Counted from the stretch's first letter, positions 38,115 through 49,491 are shown. The stretch: DNA of 64,000 nucleotides from CAXKXX01 sp964059975 (GCA_964059975.1 CAXKXX010000002.1:138631-202630); one strand, 5' to 3'. Notes: generated by a model from the letters alone, not told the origin. Made by a program: numbers and translations.

Positions 38115-38174
38115 AAATAAACGCGCCCTGCTACTAATTTAGTTAACTAAATTAGTAGCAGGGCGCGTTTATTT
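38115..38174. terminator. 60-bp perfect palindrome, likely bidirectional terminator
   Basis: 38115-38144 is the exact reverse complement of 38145-38174, with no loop and GTTAAC at the centre. The base of the stem is GC-rich (ACGCGCCCTGCTAC) and is followed on both strands by a T-rich run (TTTATTTT downstream on plus, TTTAAGAA on minus). This fits an intrinsic terminator for bcp, but a 30-bp perfect stem is far longer than usual. Confidence 0.75.
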
Positions 38175-41100
38175 TCGTTATCCCCTTCCGTTGCTATCAG
38201 AAAATTATCATCATTAAGTTGCGGATAAGTGATAACCTTCGTTAATTAACCGATTCATAGCTTCTATTTATATAGAAAAGTTAAATCAGTTTTACAAAAT
38301 AAAATTAGAGATTTAATTTATATTGCTACCCTTTTAGATAATGAGTTAAATTCATTACGGATTCGTAATGACTATCTACTTTAATAAAGCAAAATATACG
38401 ATTAATCATGATAGAAGTCTAAGTTATAATAATTGTCATTGATCTAATTTTTTTAGATTTTTTTTACAATAAAAATTATGCCTCCATCAACTTAAGTAAA
38501 AATTTCCTATTTTAAAATCTTATCTATCTAAAAAATCTTGGAACCAATAAAGGCAGTAGTATTATTTTTATTCTACCCTAGAAGTCGATTATCTTTAAAT
38601 TAACTAATCAACTATACCGAAAAAAAGATTAATCATTATAATTTGACGTACTTGAATAAATAGGAATATTTTCTTCAGATTCTCGAACTCGACATACAAA
38701 GTGCGACTCATATAGCATAGATAAACCGCAGTATGTTATATGAATAAGCTAGTTTTTCTTTCTTCAATGAAGATGGGGAAGATATTAACGATATCGATTT
38801 GATAAGAAGTAAAAATATAAAAAGAAGTTACTATTTATTATAAATAAATCCATAGACGCTAAAATTAGGACAGTGGGCTATTGAGGTAGCTTCAGAGAAC
38901 AGGATATTTAGCTTTCAGGAGGCTGCGATCGAGGCACTATGGAGCTGGTTAAGGGTCATAAATAACACGCATATCCCGAGATCCGGCTTTTAATCAAAAC
39001 GACTGACTTCTTCTAAAATCTCAAATCTACATGGCCTCCCTAAAATTGTAAAGCCAGTAGCTTTTATTTATCTGATAGCGGCTATAGACCATAAGTTTGA
39101 TCTAGTCTAGTCGAAAAGCTAAATCTGATAAGTATACATTTAACTAATGTGGTGATCAATCTTCAGTAATTAATAGTCGCATGTAGTTCATTGCTAGACT
39201 AGGACTATAAATATTAAAAATCGCGCCCCCCGGACTGCGTCGATAAAAATACAATCAATATTGTCGATATAAACTAACTTTAGTTGTTTCATTCTGTTTA
39301 ACATTCTAAAAATAAAATAAGTGCGATTATCTAGTGGAAATTCAGCCATAGCCTTGCCATTTTGAGAAAGCTCTACATATGCAGCATGACAGTTGAAGTG
39401 AAAGCTGTTTTTGGCGTATTCAGAATACCTCAACTAAACAAACACGAAATAACGTTAGTTGAATACAGAAACTCACATCTTCTGTACTATAGAATGAGAA
39501 ATGCCCTTATTGTATTAATCCTGATTTAAGTCTATTAAAATAGATACTGTGCGCTATAAGTAGTCTACTGAGAAAAATGCTTAATGTTATGAGCGTCGAA
39601 GACAATGCTGTCCCGCTGATCTTTAATTAAAGATATTATATTTTTAGTGTACCACTTTTTCATAAAAAGTAGGAATCTATTATTTAATTAAAACCTGTGT
39701 TGACACTAAGAAAATAAGGCTTGACTACTATCAAATTATAGTATGTCCTCTTTATATAAATTAAATTAAGACGAAAGATATAGAAAGTAAAATTTTATAT
39801 TTATATAAATATTTTGATAATAAAACGTATATTTTTAATAATTAAAACTGAATTATGATTAGTGATTGAATGAAATATATAAAAATAATTTCAATGGTAT
39901 TGAACAATGATTTTATCCTCTATTTTAACTAATAATTATATATTTATATATTTATTTACTATTTTTATGGATAAAATTTTTGGTGTCATTCAAAATAATT
40001 AGTAAATCGATTAGAAAATAATTTATATAAAATTAATAGGTATTAGTTATACTTATTTACTTTTACTTAATAGTTAAATATAAATAAGTATAAGAAAAAC
40101 TAATAAAAATATCTCTAGTATTTTATTCTGATCTCTTAATGAGTATAGCTAGAGTTAGCTAGATATACGATTATAATCAGTTATCGCAAATACATAAATC
40201 CGTTTATTTTTTAAAAAATCTTATTTTTGCGGCTAGATTTATCTAGAAAAAATTTTTTTGATTCACTAAATTACTTGTCTAATCAAATGTTTCTGATTAT
40301 ATTCTATCCATCTTCAGTCTAGCCAAGGCGATATACATTTATTTTTTAAATATTAAATATAGATAAATCTTATTTAATGTTAAATATCTTATGGTACGTA
40401 TATAGTAACACTAGAATAGTCTAGTATTACTCATAATAAACGAATAAAAATTATTTATAAATATACACCCTAATAGGTATTCCCTAGTAGTTAATTTCTG
40501 GCTATAGCACTCTACTAATATGAATCTTTTAATGGGTTTACCTTTTACTCTAAGTTTATCAATATGATAGATGATAGTGATTAAATGATAGTTTGATATA
40601 TCTGAATCTACTAAATTCTTTTTGTATTCTTTAACATAAAGATCTAATTTTTAGGCATTAAATGTTGATTTCAGAGCGAATTGAATTACAGTAGACTTCT
40701 ATGGCGCTTATGTGATATTTCGGTATTTTTTAAGTCATGATAAAATATGAGCACAAAATAGATTTAATGATAGCCAACTGAGTTATGGAATCGATGCATA
40801 AGATAAACATCAAACTTTATTAAAAATATACAAATTCAATAATCTTTAATGCTTATATCTAATAAAGTCAGTTAATCTAATAAGTGGGGTGACTATACTT
40901 TTTATTCGACGATATCTAGGTATAATATGCTTAAAAGCTAATTGTTTAGAACTTTCTTAATTAAGCTATAGGATACTCGCAGCAATGTGCGAATTTACTA
41001 AGATCAATAATATTATAAACTGTTTCATTGAACGATTCGTAGTATGGTATACTAAATATAGTTAGCAGATAAAATTAAACTCGTCAGTTATTAAGACAAT

Positions 41101-41593
41101 AAAACTTGCCATAAATATTTTTTACAAAAAAGCTGAAAATATTTTCAGGCTAATCACTAAGTGATCCGCTTGCACATATGCGCTCGGTAGTCTCATGATA
41201 TCTTGGATAATTAATTATCTGGATCGTAATCTTCCTGTTATCTTTCGGAATTGCAGAACGTGCTAACTTACACACTGACGGCTTAGACCTTAAATTTACG
41301 ACTTGTGCTTATTAAATATTTATTCGACCTTTTTGATGAGCTGTATAGTGTTAAAGTACACTTTAGAAGTGTCAATATATTGAAATGATCGAGATAAGGA
41401 TGTTGTACTACGATCTGTATCGTTCGGTAAACTAATGAGCTTAATGGCATACTTCAGGGTATTGATAATAAAAATAGGGGGGGACGGCCTAATCGATTTT
41501 CGATGTGATCGTTTCTAGATATAGTATTACCGCTATAATAAAAGAAGTGACTTAATTAAAATTCTAAAAATCTACAAAATCTCATTTTATAGT
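38175..41593. other. 3.4-kb gene desert
   Basis: Very AT-rich DNA between bcp and aroC, richest in A/T from about 39,600 to 40,500. The only longer open stretch (39194-39433, minus, 79 codons) has no motif and is probably chance. I found no fossil that could be named. Confidence 0.6.
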
Positions 41594-42682
41594 CTATTTG
41601 CTACGTGGAATTTCAGATAACTTATTACCATTTTGCGCACGCTGACGAAGTAAATGATCCATCAATACAATTGCCATCATTGCTTCGGCAATAGGTACTG
41701 CACGAATGCCCACACAGGGGTCGTGCCGACCTCGTGTGACGATTTCTACTTCTTCCCCCCGGATATTAATAGTGCGAGCCGGAACCGCAATGCTAGAAGT
41801 TGGTTTCAAGGCCAGATGAGCAATAACTGCTTGACCACTGCTGATTCCACCGAGAATACCCCCAGAATGATTACTCTGGAATCCTTTCGAGGTAATTTCG
41901 TCACGGTTCTCGCTACCTCGCTTGGTCACGACAGAAAACCCATCACCAATTTCTACACCTTTTACTGCATTGATGCTCATCAGTGCGTGCGCTAAATCAG
42001 CATCTAGGCGGTCAAAGACTGGCTCACCGAGCCCCGGGGGTACATTTTCGGCGATCACACTAATTTTTGCCCCGATTGAATCGCCTTCTTTCTGTAAAGT
42101 CCGCATTAATGATTCGAGTTGCTTTAGGTTTTTCGATTCAGGGAAAAAGTGAAGATTTCGTTCAACTTCTACCCAATTTTGAAAGTCACAGGTTAGATCG
42201 CCAATCTGAGCTACGTAGCCATGCACTTCTACTCCGCATTCTTGTTTTAAATATTTCTTAGCAATCGCTCCTGCCGCTACTCTCATTGCGGTTTCGCGAG
42301 CAGAAGAACGCCCGCCGCCACGATAGTCACGTAAGCCGTATTTATGTTGGTAGGTATAGTCCGCATGGCCTGGACGCACGATATCTTTATTCTCAGTGTA
42401 ATCTTGAGAGCGCTGGTCTGTGTTTTTCATGATTAACCCAATACTAGTGCCAGTGGTTATTCCTTGAAATATTCCGGACAGGATATGGATCTCATCCAGC
42501 TCGCGGCGTTGTGTGGTGTATTCAGATGTGCCCGGTCGGCGTCGATTTAGATCATTTTGTAGATCTAAGTCGGTAAGCGGGATGCCGGGCGGCACGCCAT
42601 CAACGATACATCCGATAGCTATTCCGTGAGATTCACCAAAGGTAGTAACACGGAAGATTTGACCAATAGTATTTCCTGCCAT
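41594..42682 (-). CDS. aroC: Chorismate synthase
   Basis: Last step of the shikimate pathway, from EPSP to chorismate, precursor of Phe, Tyr, Trp, folate and quinones; needs reduced FMN. It has 362 residues (E. coli 361). Signatures are GNTIGQIFRVTTFGESHG, the arginine-rich NRRRPGTSEYTTQRRE, RPGHADYTYQHKYGLRDYRG with GGRSSARETA, and SNHSGGILGGISSG. RHDPCVGIRAVPIAEAM is near the C-terminus. It lies 35 bp downstream of prmB, as in E. coli. Intact shikimate output fits an aromatic amino-acid role. Confidence 0.98.
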   Translation of the reverse strand: MAGNTIGQIFRVTTFGESHGIAIGCIVDGVPPGIPLTDLDLQNDLNRRRPGTSEYTTQRRELDEIHILSGIFQGITTGTSIGLIMKNTDQRSQDYTENKDIVRPGHADYTYQHKYGLRDYRGGGRSSARETAMRVAAGAIAKKYLKQECGVEVHGYVAQIGDLTCDFQNWVEVERNLHFFPESKNLKQLESLMRTLQKEGDSIGAKISVIAENVPPGLGEPVFDRLDADLAHALMSINAVKGVEIGDGFSVVTKRGSENRDEITSKGFQSNHSGGILGGISSGQAVIAHLALKPTSSIAVPARTINIRGEEVEIVTRGRHDPCVGIRAVPIAEAMMAIVLMDHLLRQRAQNGNKLSEIPRSK

Positions 42683-42717
42683 TAAGATTCCTGATCGCTA
42701 GTTTTTATAACTGTTCT

Positions 42718-43650
42718 TTATAAATTATAGCCTTTGAGGTGTGCTTTGGAGTCAACTAGCTGTTGTTTAGTCAACATGAATACGCCCTCTCCGCCATTTT
42801 TTAATTGCAACCACCTAAATGCAATATCTGGATATTGTTCTATAACATGTGGCATGTTAGCGCCTACCTCACAAATAAGGATGCCATGGTTGCTGAGATA
42901 GTCTGCCGCACAGGACAAAATGCGATGTACTAACTGCAGGCCGCTTTCACCTGTAAATAGAGCGACTCTCGGCTCAAAATAAAACTCTTTCGGTAAATTA
43001 AGCATATCTTGTTCATCGACATAAGGAGGATTGGTGACGATCAAGTCATACTGAAGCGCAGGAATGTCGCAAAATAAATCTGAATAAATAGGGATCACTC
43101 GATGCTCGAGTCCGTGGGCTTCAATGTTTCGCTCGGTAACTGCCAGGGCTTCCTTAGAGATATCTGCGGCTTCTACTTCTGATTCCGGGAAAAAATGAGA
43201 GCAAGCAATCGCAATGCAGCCACTTCCGGTACACATGTCAAGAATGTGGCGTGGGGGGCATGGGAGTACGGTATTAAAATGATCTTTGATTAATTCACCA
43301 ATTGGTGAACGTGGTATTAGTACCCGTTCATCTACATAGAATTCCATACCGCAAAACCAGGCTTTATTGGTTAAGTAAGCAGCTGGGATGCGCTCTTTAA
43401 TGCGCCGAAGCACACGCTCAACGACGAAATGACGTTCGCTGGAAGTCAAGTGGGCAGCGTGCATGTATTTTGGCATATCTAGTGGCAAAAATAAACTTGG
43501 TAGTACTAATCGAATTGATTCGTCCCATGGATTATCAGTTCCGTGACCATAGCAAATATCGGAGTCGCTGAAACGACTCATCGCCCATCGTAGCATGTCC
43601 TGAATAGTGCAGAGTTCGCTAGTGATATTAGCGTCGAAACTTTTGTTCAA
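42718..43650 (-). CDS. prmB: Ribosomal protein L3 glutamine methyltransferase
   Basis: S-adenosylmethionine-dependent enzyme that methylates a glutamine of ribosomal protein L3. It has 310 residues, the E. coli length, starting at a TTG (NKSFDANITSEL). The N-terminal helical domain includes TIQDMLRWAMSRFSDSDI and YGHGTDNPWDES. The C-terminal methyltransferase domain has ILDMCTGSGCIAIAC for SAM and the IVTNPPYVDEQDM motif that binds the glutamine. GGEGVFMLTKQQL ends it. It precedes aroC in one likely operon. Retention of a ribosome modification enzyme in a reducing genome is noteworthy but common. Confidence 0.96.
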   Translation of the reverse strand: MNKSFDANITSELCTIQDMLRWAMSRFSDSDICYGHGTDNPWDESIRLVLPSLFLPLDMPKYMHAAHLTSSERHFVVERVLRRIKERIPAAYLTNKAWFCGMEFYVDERVLIPRSPIGELIKDHFNTVLPCPPRHILDMCTGSGCIAIACSHFFPESEVEAADISKEALAVTERNIEAHGLEHRVIPIYSDLFCDIPALQYDLIVTNPPYVDEQDMLNLPKEFYFEPRVALFTGESGLQLVHRILSCAADYLSNHGILICEVGANMPHVIEQYPDIAFRWLQLKNGGEGVFMLTKQQLVDSKAHLKGYNL

Positions 43651-43735
43651 TGCTATCTTACTCCCTTTTTTATAATCTATTATTTAATTGAATCGCTTGT
43701 CATAAATTTATTGATAAATGGCGCCAGCTCATTGT

Positions 43736-43826
43736 TATTTTCATTCTAGTCAGAACTATTTTTAATAGCATTAATATAGAAAATGAAATAAATAGTTAAT
43801 AATTTTTATGAAAATAACAATGAGCT
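43736..43826. repeat. 19-bp perfect inverted repeat, 53-bp loop
   Basis: AGCTCATTGTTATTTTCAT at 43736-43754 is the exact reverse complement of 43808-43826. It lies just upstream of prmB. Confidence 0.85.
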
Positions 43827-43835
43827 TTTTGAATA

Positions 43836-43867
43836 ATCTGACTCTATTTGCAGAAATAGAGTCAGAT
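43836..43867. repeat. 14-bp perfect inverted repeat, 4-base loop
   Basis: 43836-43849 is the reverse complement of 43854-43867 around GCAG. It is ten bases after the preceding inverted repeat and may fold with it. Confidence 0.8.
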
Positions 43868-44325
43868 CAAGGCTGAAAAGCCTATTACAAGATTGGTTTA
43901 TTTTGTCACAGAGTTAAAAATTTATAAAGATCCCCGCGGTGTCTTATCTCATACTAGGGTATAAATATCTTTAATAATAAAGCATTTTTACTCATTTTGT
44001 ACAGTATAGACGATAGGAAAGGTAGAGGTGTGAGACTAGTCGCTTATTAGCAAGTGAAAGATTTTTACATATATACGTATTATTAGCCTCTTTCTTATTG
44101 CTATTTTCTATTACTATAGAATCAATGGGTTCTTCATAGAAGAAGTAGATTCTTAAAAATCAGTGATCTTTATTTTAAACTTTTTTGCTATCCCGATATT
44201 CTGATCTTCTATTTAGTTACCAGGAATCATAGAGTTTTACTACGCTTATGCAACTATTCATTAAATTAAGGAACAAATAGATAAAAGATACAGATAAGTG
44301 ATATTAAATGCTCTTTTTTGATTAT

Positions 44326-44802
44326 TTAGACTACAGTTGTTAGTTGAGATGGACTCATTTGCCATGCAAATTTACCAGATCCACTACTCTCTAGTATAAC
44401 ATTGACGATTGATGCAGTAACCAATATAGGTAGGCGCTTTCCTAGGCACAGATCTTTAACGAGGCATCTGACTACAGGTGCATGGGAGATGATCAGCATA
44501 TAATTGACTCCCTCTACGACCTGTTTGTGTAGATAGTTGATGACATGTATGGTTTTACTAGTAGGCGTTAATTCAGGCACTAGTTGTGCTTCAGGAAGTG
44601 CCATAGTTTCTCGAATCATTGCCAATGTCTCTTGCGCTCGAATATAAGGGCTAATTAGTATCTTTTCGATATTCACAGACTTAGTACTGAGCCAAGCACC
44701 CATCATCCGAGATTCATGGCGTCCAAAAATCGTAAGTCGCCTTGCCGCGTCGTTAGTTGAATCTAGTGCCGCCTCTCCGTGACGCATGATAAAAATTTGC
44801 AT
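44326..44802 (-). CDS. sixA: Phosphohistidine phosphatase SixA
   Basis: Histidine-phosphatase superfamily enzyme; E. coli SixA removes phosphate from phosphohistidine in the nitrogen phosphotransferase protein NPr and the ArcB domain. It has 158 residues (E. coli 161). QIFIMRHGEAALDS near the N-terminus has the catalytic RHG triad. ILISPYIRAQETL holds the second Arg, and ISHAPVVRCLV holds the second His. No membrane segment. In a genome losing regulation its retention is slightly unexpected. Confidence 0.94.
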   Translation of the reverse strand: MQIFIMRHGEAALDSTNDAARRLTIFGRHESRMMGAWLSTKSVNIEKILISPYIRAQETLAMIRETMALPEAQLVPELTPTSKTIHVINYLHKQVVEGVNYMLIISHAPVVRCLVKDLCLGKRLPILVTASIVNVILESSGSGKFAWQMSPSQLTTVV

Positions 44803-46289
44803 ATGCTACTACCCTTATTAAAACAAAGCTATGTGGAGATAATTTTATACTAGATATTTATCTACAAGTATTTATTGATCAAATTTACGAAGTTTTGAGT
44901 ACATAGGGATCTGCCGTTATTCTAAGTAGCAATATAACCTGAAAATTTAGATAAAATTAGTATGTAGCGAATTTAAATGAAAGTCTAGCTTCTATAAGAT
45001 TTATATAAATTTGGTCTTTTATCTTTTATCTTGTATCTATTTTTGATATACGAGACTGTAATAAATATCTATTATTACAGTCTCGTATTATTCTAGGAAT
45101 AAGAAATAGCTTACTTTTTAAGTAAGCAGCTACTTTTATTAAATTGATACAAATTAATATAGAAGTCGGATCAGAAAAAGATTAGATAAAAGTCTACTTA
45201 ATTTTATTAAAATAAATATAAAGGCAGATTCTATTTGATTTTACTGAACTTAAAGTCTAGAATCATCGTAAAACTATCAAAAATTTTGATAATGTTATAA
45301 ACACTACTTTAATAAAATCTTATAGTATCGTAGATATTCATCGTCTCACCCTCATTCTTATTCATAATCAAGGGGCTTTCTATTTCGCAAAATAGTATTA
45401 AATCAACTGCTTCCCTATAGTAAAATATGTATTATAAATAGCCTGCTTCTTTCAGTGCATTAATTAATGAAGAATCTTACACTCCTAAAAATAGTCAAAT
45501 AATATTTATATTATGATAAAAAATCTATATTCTAGTTTTCTATGACGTTAGTTTTCACTAGAATAATTTTTAGCCTTACTAGATCGACATCAACTATTCT
45601 TTTAGCTGAAAATTGATTAAATTATAGAAGCTATTATGTAATTTTAAATAGTGCAAGCCAGCGCTAGGTAGCAATACAGAGTATCAAATATCCATCTTTA
45701 TCAAGATATAACGATTCGAAATACTTTTTAGCGTGTAATGCGGGTCTAAAATAACAGATAATTAAACCAATATGATTCTGTAGCACGTGATGCGATAACT
45801 TGTTATTAACAATACACAAATAATCTACACTATTCTTTCTTGTTGTACCTCTAATTATTTTATAATCAGTCTATTAATTAATAATATTTTTAATCAAAAA
45901 TAACTAACGTTCTAAAAATAAATATAATTTTCCCTACTCTAGTCTGTCTGAGTAGACACATGTTCAAACCATTATTTATGAGAGATTAATTAATAAAGAT
46001 TTCTTATAAGAATGTGTAAAATTGACTAGTAAATCAGAGGTAAAGTCATCATTTTAAAGGATTTAAAAAAGTAAAAGACCTCCTTTAATTCTTCCTTAAA
46101 AAATAAGGAAATATATTTTTTAGTTAACAGATAAATCTATACTTAGCATTGACCAATATAATATAAAAAAGAGCATAGATCTCCGATCCAGATATTTAGT
46201 TTAAACTAACTTTATTAGTTATAAGAAGTTAGAAGAAGACAACGATAGCGGATGAAATCAGACCTAGTAAGTTACTCATGCCTATATCT
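44803..46289. other. Gene-free AT-rich spacer
   Basis: First part of a 3.4-kb gap between sixA and mepM. No intact frame or readable fossil; one long inverted repeat is listed separately. Confidence 0.55.
45048..45088. repeat. 17-bp perfect inverted repeat, 7-base loop
   Basis: ATACGAGACTGTAATAA at 45048-45064 is the exact reverse complement of 45072-45088. It lies about 245 bp upstream of sixA in spacer. Confidence 0.85.
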
Positions 46290-46585
46290 TCCTAAATGTC
46301 CCGTGGATCAATACGCATAAAGCATTGATTATAGATAGTATAGATGCACCATTATCTAACAATAAAAATACCATGAATATCGTAGTAAAGTTATAATAGA
46401 AGGTAGCAGATATAAGATCTAGATGATATGATTTTCCAGTAGATATTGAAGTCGAGTGTCTAGTATTCTAGTTTTCGGATGCCGTGCTAAAAGCTTTCAT
46501 AAGATCTGCTATATGATACGCTAATTCAACTATTCCTCCGAAATATCCACTCTATCAGTCAGAGTCGCATGGATCAGAGGCATAT
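46290..46585 (-). pseudogene. Possible fossil of a P1B-type metal ATPase (ZntA-like), 3' end
   Basis: The minus strand reads ATLTDRVDISEE with stops, then LARHPK, then after a frame change FMVFLLLDNGASILSIINAL and CVL. This resembles the ZntA C-terminus AALTHNHLRGL ... ATHANIRQN ... LADTGATVLVTANALRLL in order. The similarity is short and the identity uncertain. No intact ATP-binding or phosphorylation domain was seen upstream. Confidence 0.35.
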
Positions 46586-47308
46586 AGCTATAAAGAAATC
46601 GAGAATATCATGCCAGGCTTGGTCTAAAGAAGATCGTTCATAGCAATCTGGTGCAAGTACGTAACGCTTTGCGCTCAGTAGTTTAGAGAGAGGCTATTTT
46701 GGCAATGGGTAACAGTTCATGTAAACGTGTAATAAAGATCTTAGATGGTACGCAGTCTTGAAGACATCGTTCGAGTGAACATACAACCCGAATATAACCG
46801 CTACTGATATGTTCTGAATAACTTTTAAGAGAAGCCTTTTATATTTTTAAGAATGCGGCCATTATAAGCTTTAAGATTATATAATAAAAATTTCTAGTAC
46901 TACGGAATTGAGTTCAGCTTTCACCAGAAAAAATTACGTTAATTTTAGCAGTATAAATTGTAATGCAAGCAAAGCCTAATCTCCAGCCATATATGGGGCC
47001 TTATCAGTTTTTAACTTTTATGTATAAGTATTCGGAATTTATTCGGATCCACTAAATTTTTTTACTTTTTATTCATAAATCTTACGCTTTAATTCATAGC
47101 CATTAAATTCTAGCCGAATTATAAAAATCGTTCACTTAATTTATAGATATAAATATTTAACTTATTAATTTTAGAATTCTATATCGAAAAAATTCATACG
47201 ATCTTAGTGCGAAACCTCTTTTTATGAGAGCAAAACTAACAGCTATCCATTTTATTTATTAGGTAATAAAATAAGCAGATTCGCTCTTTTCTGTATTACG
47301 ATTTCTAA

Positions 47309-47342
47309 TTAGATAATACATTTTTGAAAATGTATTATCTAA
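47309..47342. repeat. 16-bp perfect inverted repeat, 2-base loop
   Basis: TTAGATAATACATTTT at 47309-47324 is the exact reverse complement of 47327-47342, with only TG between. AT-rich, in spacer. Confidence 0.85.
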
Positions 47343-47948
47343 CGAATGAATAAAGGTATCATGATAAAATCATAATAAATATTATATAACAAAAAATATA
47401 CAGATTTTAGAATTATATATTATAAATAATAAGATTTCATTGAATTAACTACACATTATTCTTTATGAGTCATTCAGAGTTTTTAAAATTTAGCATGTAA
47501 CAAAAATTACATTAATTATTCTCTTATCTATTGTATTTCTCGGCTCTTTACTAATATTAAGACAACTATTTTTTAGCACTTTTTCACTTTAATACAAGTG
47601 AATTTAGGCCTTCAGTGCTGTTAATTTGTATGTATACGCATGAGCATCACACTAACAGAGTATTACTGTTCACACTAAATCGATTTACCACTCGGATCTC
47701 CTAAGTTCGACCTATAAAAGATTGCGATGGTCTGCAAACTGTAGTAGATGCATTCGCATGACAGCGAGTTCTTAGAGAAGTCTGATACCTAGATAAACTC
47801 CTCGGATAGGTGTGTAAGTGCAAGGTTTTTAAAAATGCGGCATAAGCTTTAAGTTAGATTATGTATTTTTCTTAAAAAGAATCTAACTTAATTGAATTAA
47901 TAATAATTATTATTATAAATAATTTTTTATTATTACATCAAATAGTTT

Positions 47949-47980
47949 AAAGGTGGGAATTTAATTCAAAGGTGGGAATT
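47949..47980. repeat. Tandem duplication, 13-bp copies, period 19
   Basis: AAAGGTGGGAATT occurs at 47949-47961 and 47968-47980. Confidence 0.85.
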
Positions 47981-48168
47981 GAAAAGCGCGGGGAAAACTA
48001 GTTATGAGTTATAAAAGACGATGCGTATAAAGTGTACGATAAAAATCGCTTTCACTTATAATAGTGAAAGAAAGGAAGGATAAACTAGAATTTAGAGCAC
48101 GGTTTCTATCGATTTAGTCTACGCGGACTAATCAATAGAAATTAAGCCTATAATATTTCAAAATTAAG

Positions 48169-49491
48169 TTAATCTAACTGTAAGCGCGCAATAACACCCC
48201 TAATTTGATCAAGATATGCAACACGGCTCCTTCCGATTAAGTTTTTAGAGCAGGGCAACTTCGCAGTCATCGGGTTCACGGCCTTCTGGTTGATCCATAA
48301 TTCAAAATGCAAGTGCGGACCGGTGGATCGCCCGCTATTACCCGATAGGCCAATACGCTCGCCGCACTTTATCTTCTGTCCAGGTTTGAGCAGAAGCCTC
48401 TGCAGGTGCATATAGCGAGTGGTATACTGACTTCCATGACGAATCGCCATATAGTAGCCTGCCGATCCACTGTGTTTAGCGATTAACACTTCTCCGTCAC
48501 TTACCGCTACTACAGGCGTACCGATCGGCATAGCAAAATCGACACCCTTATGGGGTGCAATACGTCCGGTTACTGGGTTTACTCGATTTAGATTAAAATT
48601 AGATGAGACGCGGAATTGTTTCATGGTTGGAAGGCGCATAAAGCCTCCGTCTACGCTAGAACCTTTATGATCGTAGAATTTGTGATCTTCAGCGCGAATA
48701 GCATAATAATCTTTTCCGCTAGTATGTATACGAACAGCTAATAATTGGCTATGTATTTTTTTACTATCAAAATGTTCGCGAGATATCAGAATAGAAAATA
48801 GGTCGCCTTTACGTAGTTTTTTAAAATCTAATTGCCATTGAAGCGCTCTAATTACTGCTCCGATCTCGGTGCGTCTTAGTCCAGCATCAATGGCGCTGCT
48901 GATAAAGCTACCGTTAAGACGACCATTGATTACTCTACTATTCTGTTCATCTTGCCTCCATTGCTGTGATAGCCTAAATCCGCTGCTGTTACGATCATAG
49001 GTGCGTATTTCACGACGAGAAACTTCCCATTTAAGCTGCTGTAAGGCGCCTCCCATATTCTGCACCCAAGATAGTTGTTGACCAATCTTTAGATTACACA
49101 GATCGGGATGCTGCGCAGCTAAAAGAGTGACATCTGAAGTTTCGATTTCATGCTGAATCAGAATGTTTCCGAGGGTATCTCCGGAAGAAACGATGTATTC
49201 GTGAATTTTTTCTTCCTTATCTTCCTCTTGATCAGATGCCCCCTGAGGAAATTCATCGTCGGGTATAGGTAAATCTTCATCGATCGGCTCGCTAGCTTCT
49301 GGTTGCATGGCTCGAAGTTGTCTGGATTCTAATTCGATATTTTTAATGCTACTCTCATGTTTTGAATGATAAATAAAGGGCCGCCAAATTGTTACGGCAA
49401 ATGTTGCGGCAGTCAGCGAGCCCAGCATTATTCGATGAATCCGAGGCAGGCTATTGTACGCTAGAAAGATAGTGTTGGCTATCTGCTGCAC
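48169..49491 (-). CDS. mepM: Murein DD-endopeptidase MepM
   Basis: Periplasmic endopeptidase that cuts peptide crosslinks in peptidoglycan so new strands can be inserted. It has 440 residues, as in E. coli, from a GTG start (QQIANTIFLAYNSLPRIHR). A membrane anchor lies at about 20-42. A LysM domain follows (HEYIVSSGDTLGNILIQHE ... NLKIGQQLSWV). The C-terminal LytM/M23 domain has the zinc residues in APHKGVDFAMPIGTP and GPHLHFELW. It implies a peptidoglycan wall is still made. The znuACB genes next to it in E. coli are absent. Confidence 0.97.
   Translation of the reverse strand: MQQIANTIFLAYNSLPRIHRIMLGSLTAATFAVTIWRPFIYHSKHESSIKNIELESRQLRAMQPEASEPIDEDLPIPDDEFPQGASDQEEDKEEKIHEYIVSSGDTLGNILIQHEIETSDVTLLAAQHPDLCNLKIGQQLSWVQNMGGALQQLKWEVSRREIRTYDRNSSGFRLSQQWRQDEQNSRVINGRLNGSFISSAIDAGLRRTEIGAVIRALQWQLDFKKLRKGDLFSILISREHFDSKKIHSQLLAVRIHTSGKDYYAIRAEDHKFYDHKGSSVDGGFMRLPTMKQFRVSSNFNLNRVNPVTGRIAPHKGVDFAMPIGTPVVAVSDGEVLIAKHSGSAGYYMAIRHGSQYTTRYMHLQRLLLKPGQKIKCGERIGLSGNSGRSTGPHLHFELWINQKAVNPMTAKLPCSKNLIGRSRVAYLDQIRGVIARLQLD

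Larger units (their letters stand above)
43651..44325. other. Spacer with inverted repeats
   Basis: About 675 bp between prmB and sixA. E. coli has smrB divergent from prmB; no fossil was readable. Two inverted repeats are given separately. Confidence 0.55.
46586..48168. other. Gene-free spacer, lpxM expected nearby
   Basis: About 1.6 kb before the mepM stop. lpxM follows mepM in E. coli; I could not read a fossil. A perfect inverted repeat and a tandem duplication are listed separately. Confidence 0.55.

Noticed and set aside
39194..39433. 79-codon minus-strand ORF in the gene desert
   Set aside because: No recognisable motif and no conserved neighbour; chance is sufficient.
46670..46740. 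GCTCAGTAGTTTAGAG resembling a tRNA D-arm
   Set aside because: No acceptor stem, anticodon arm or T-arm could be paired around it.
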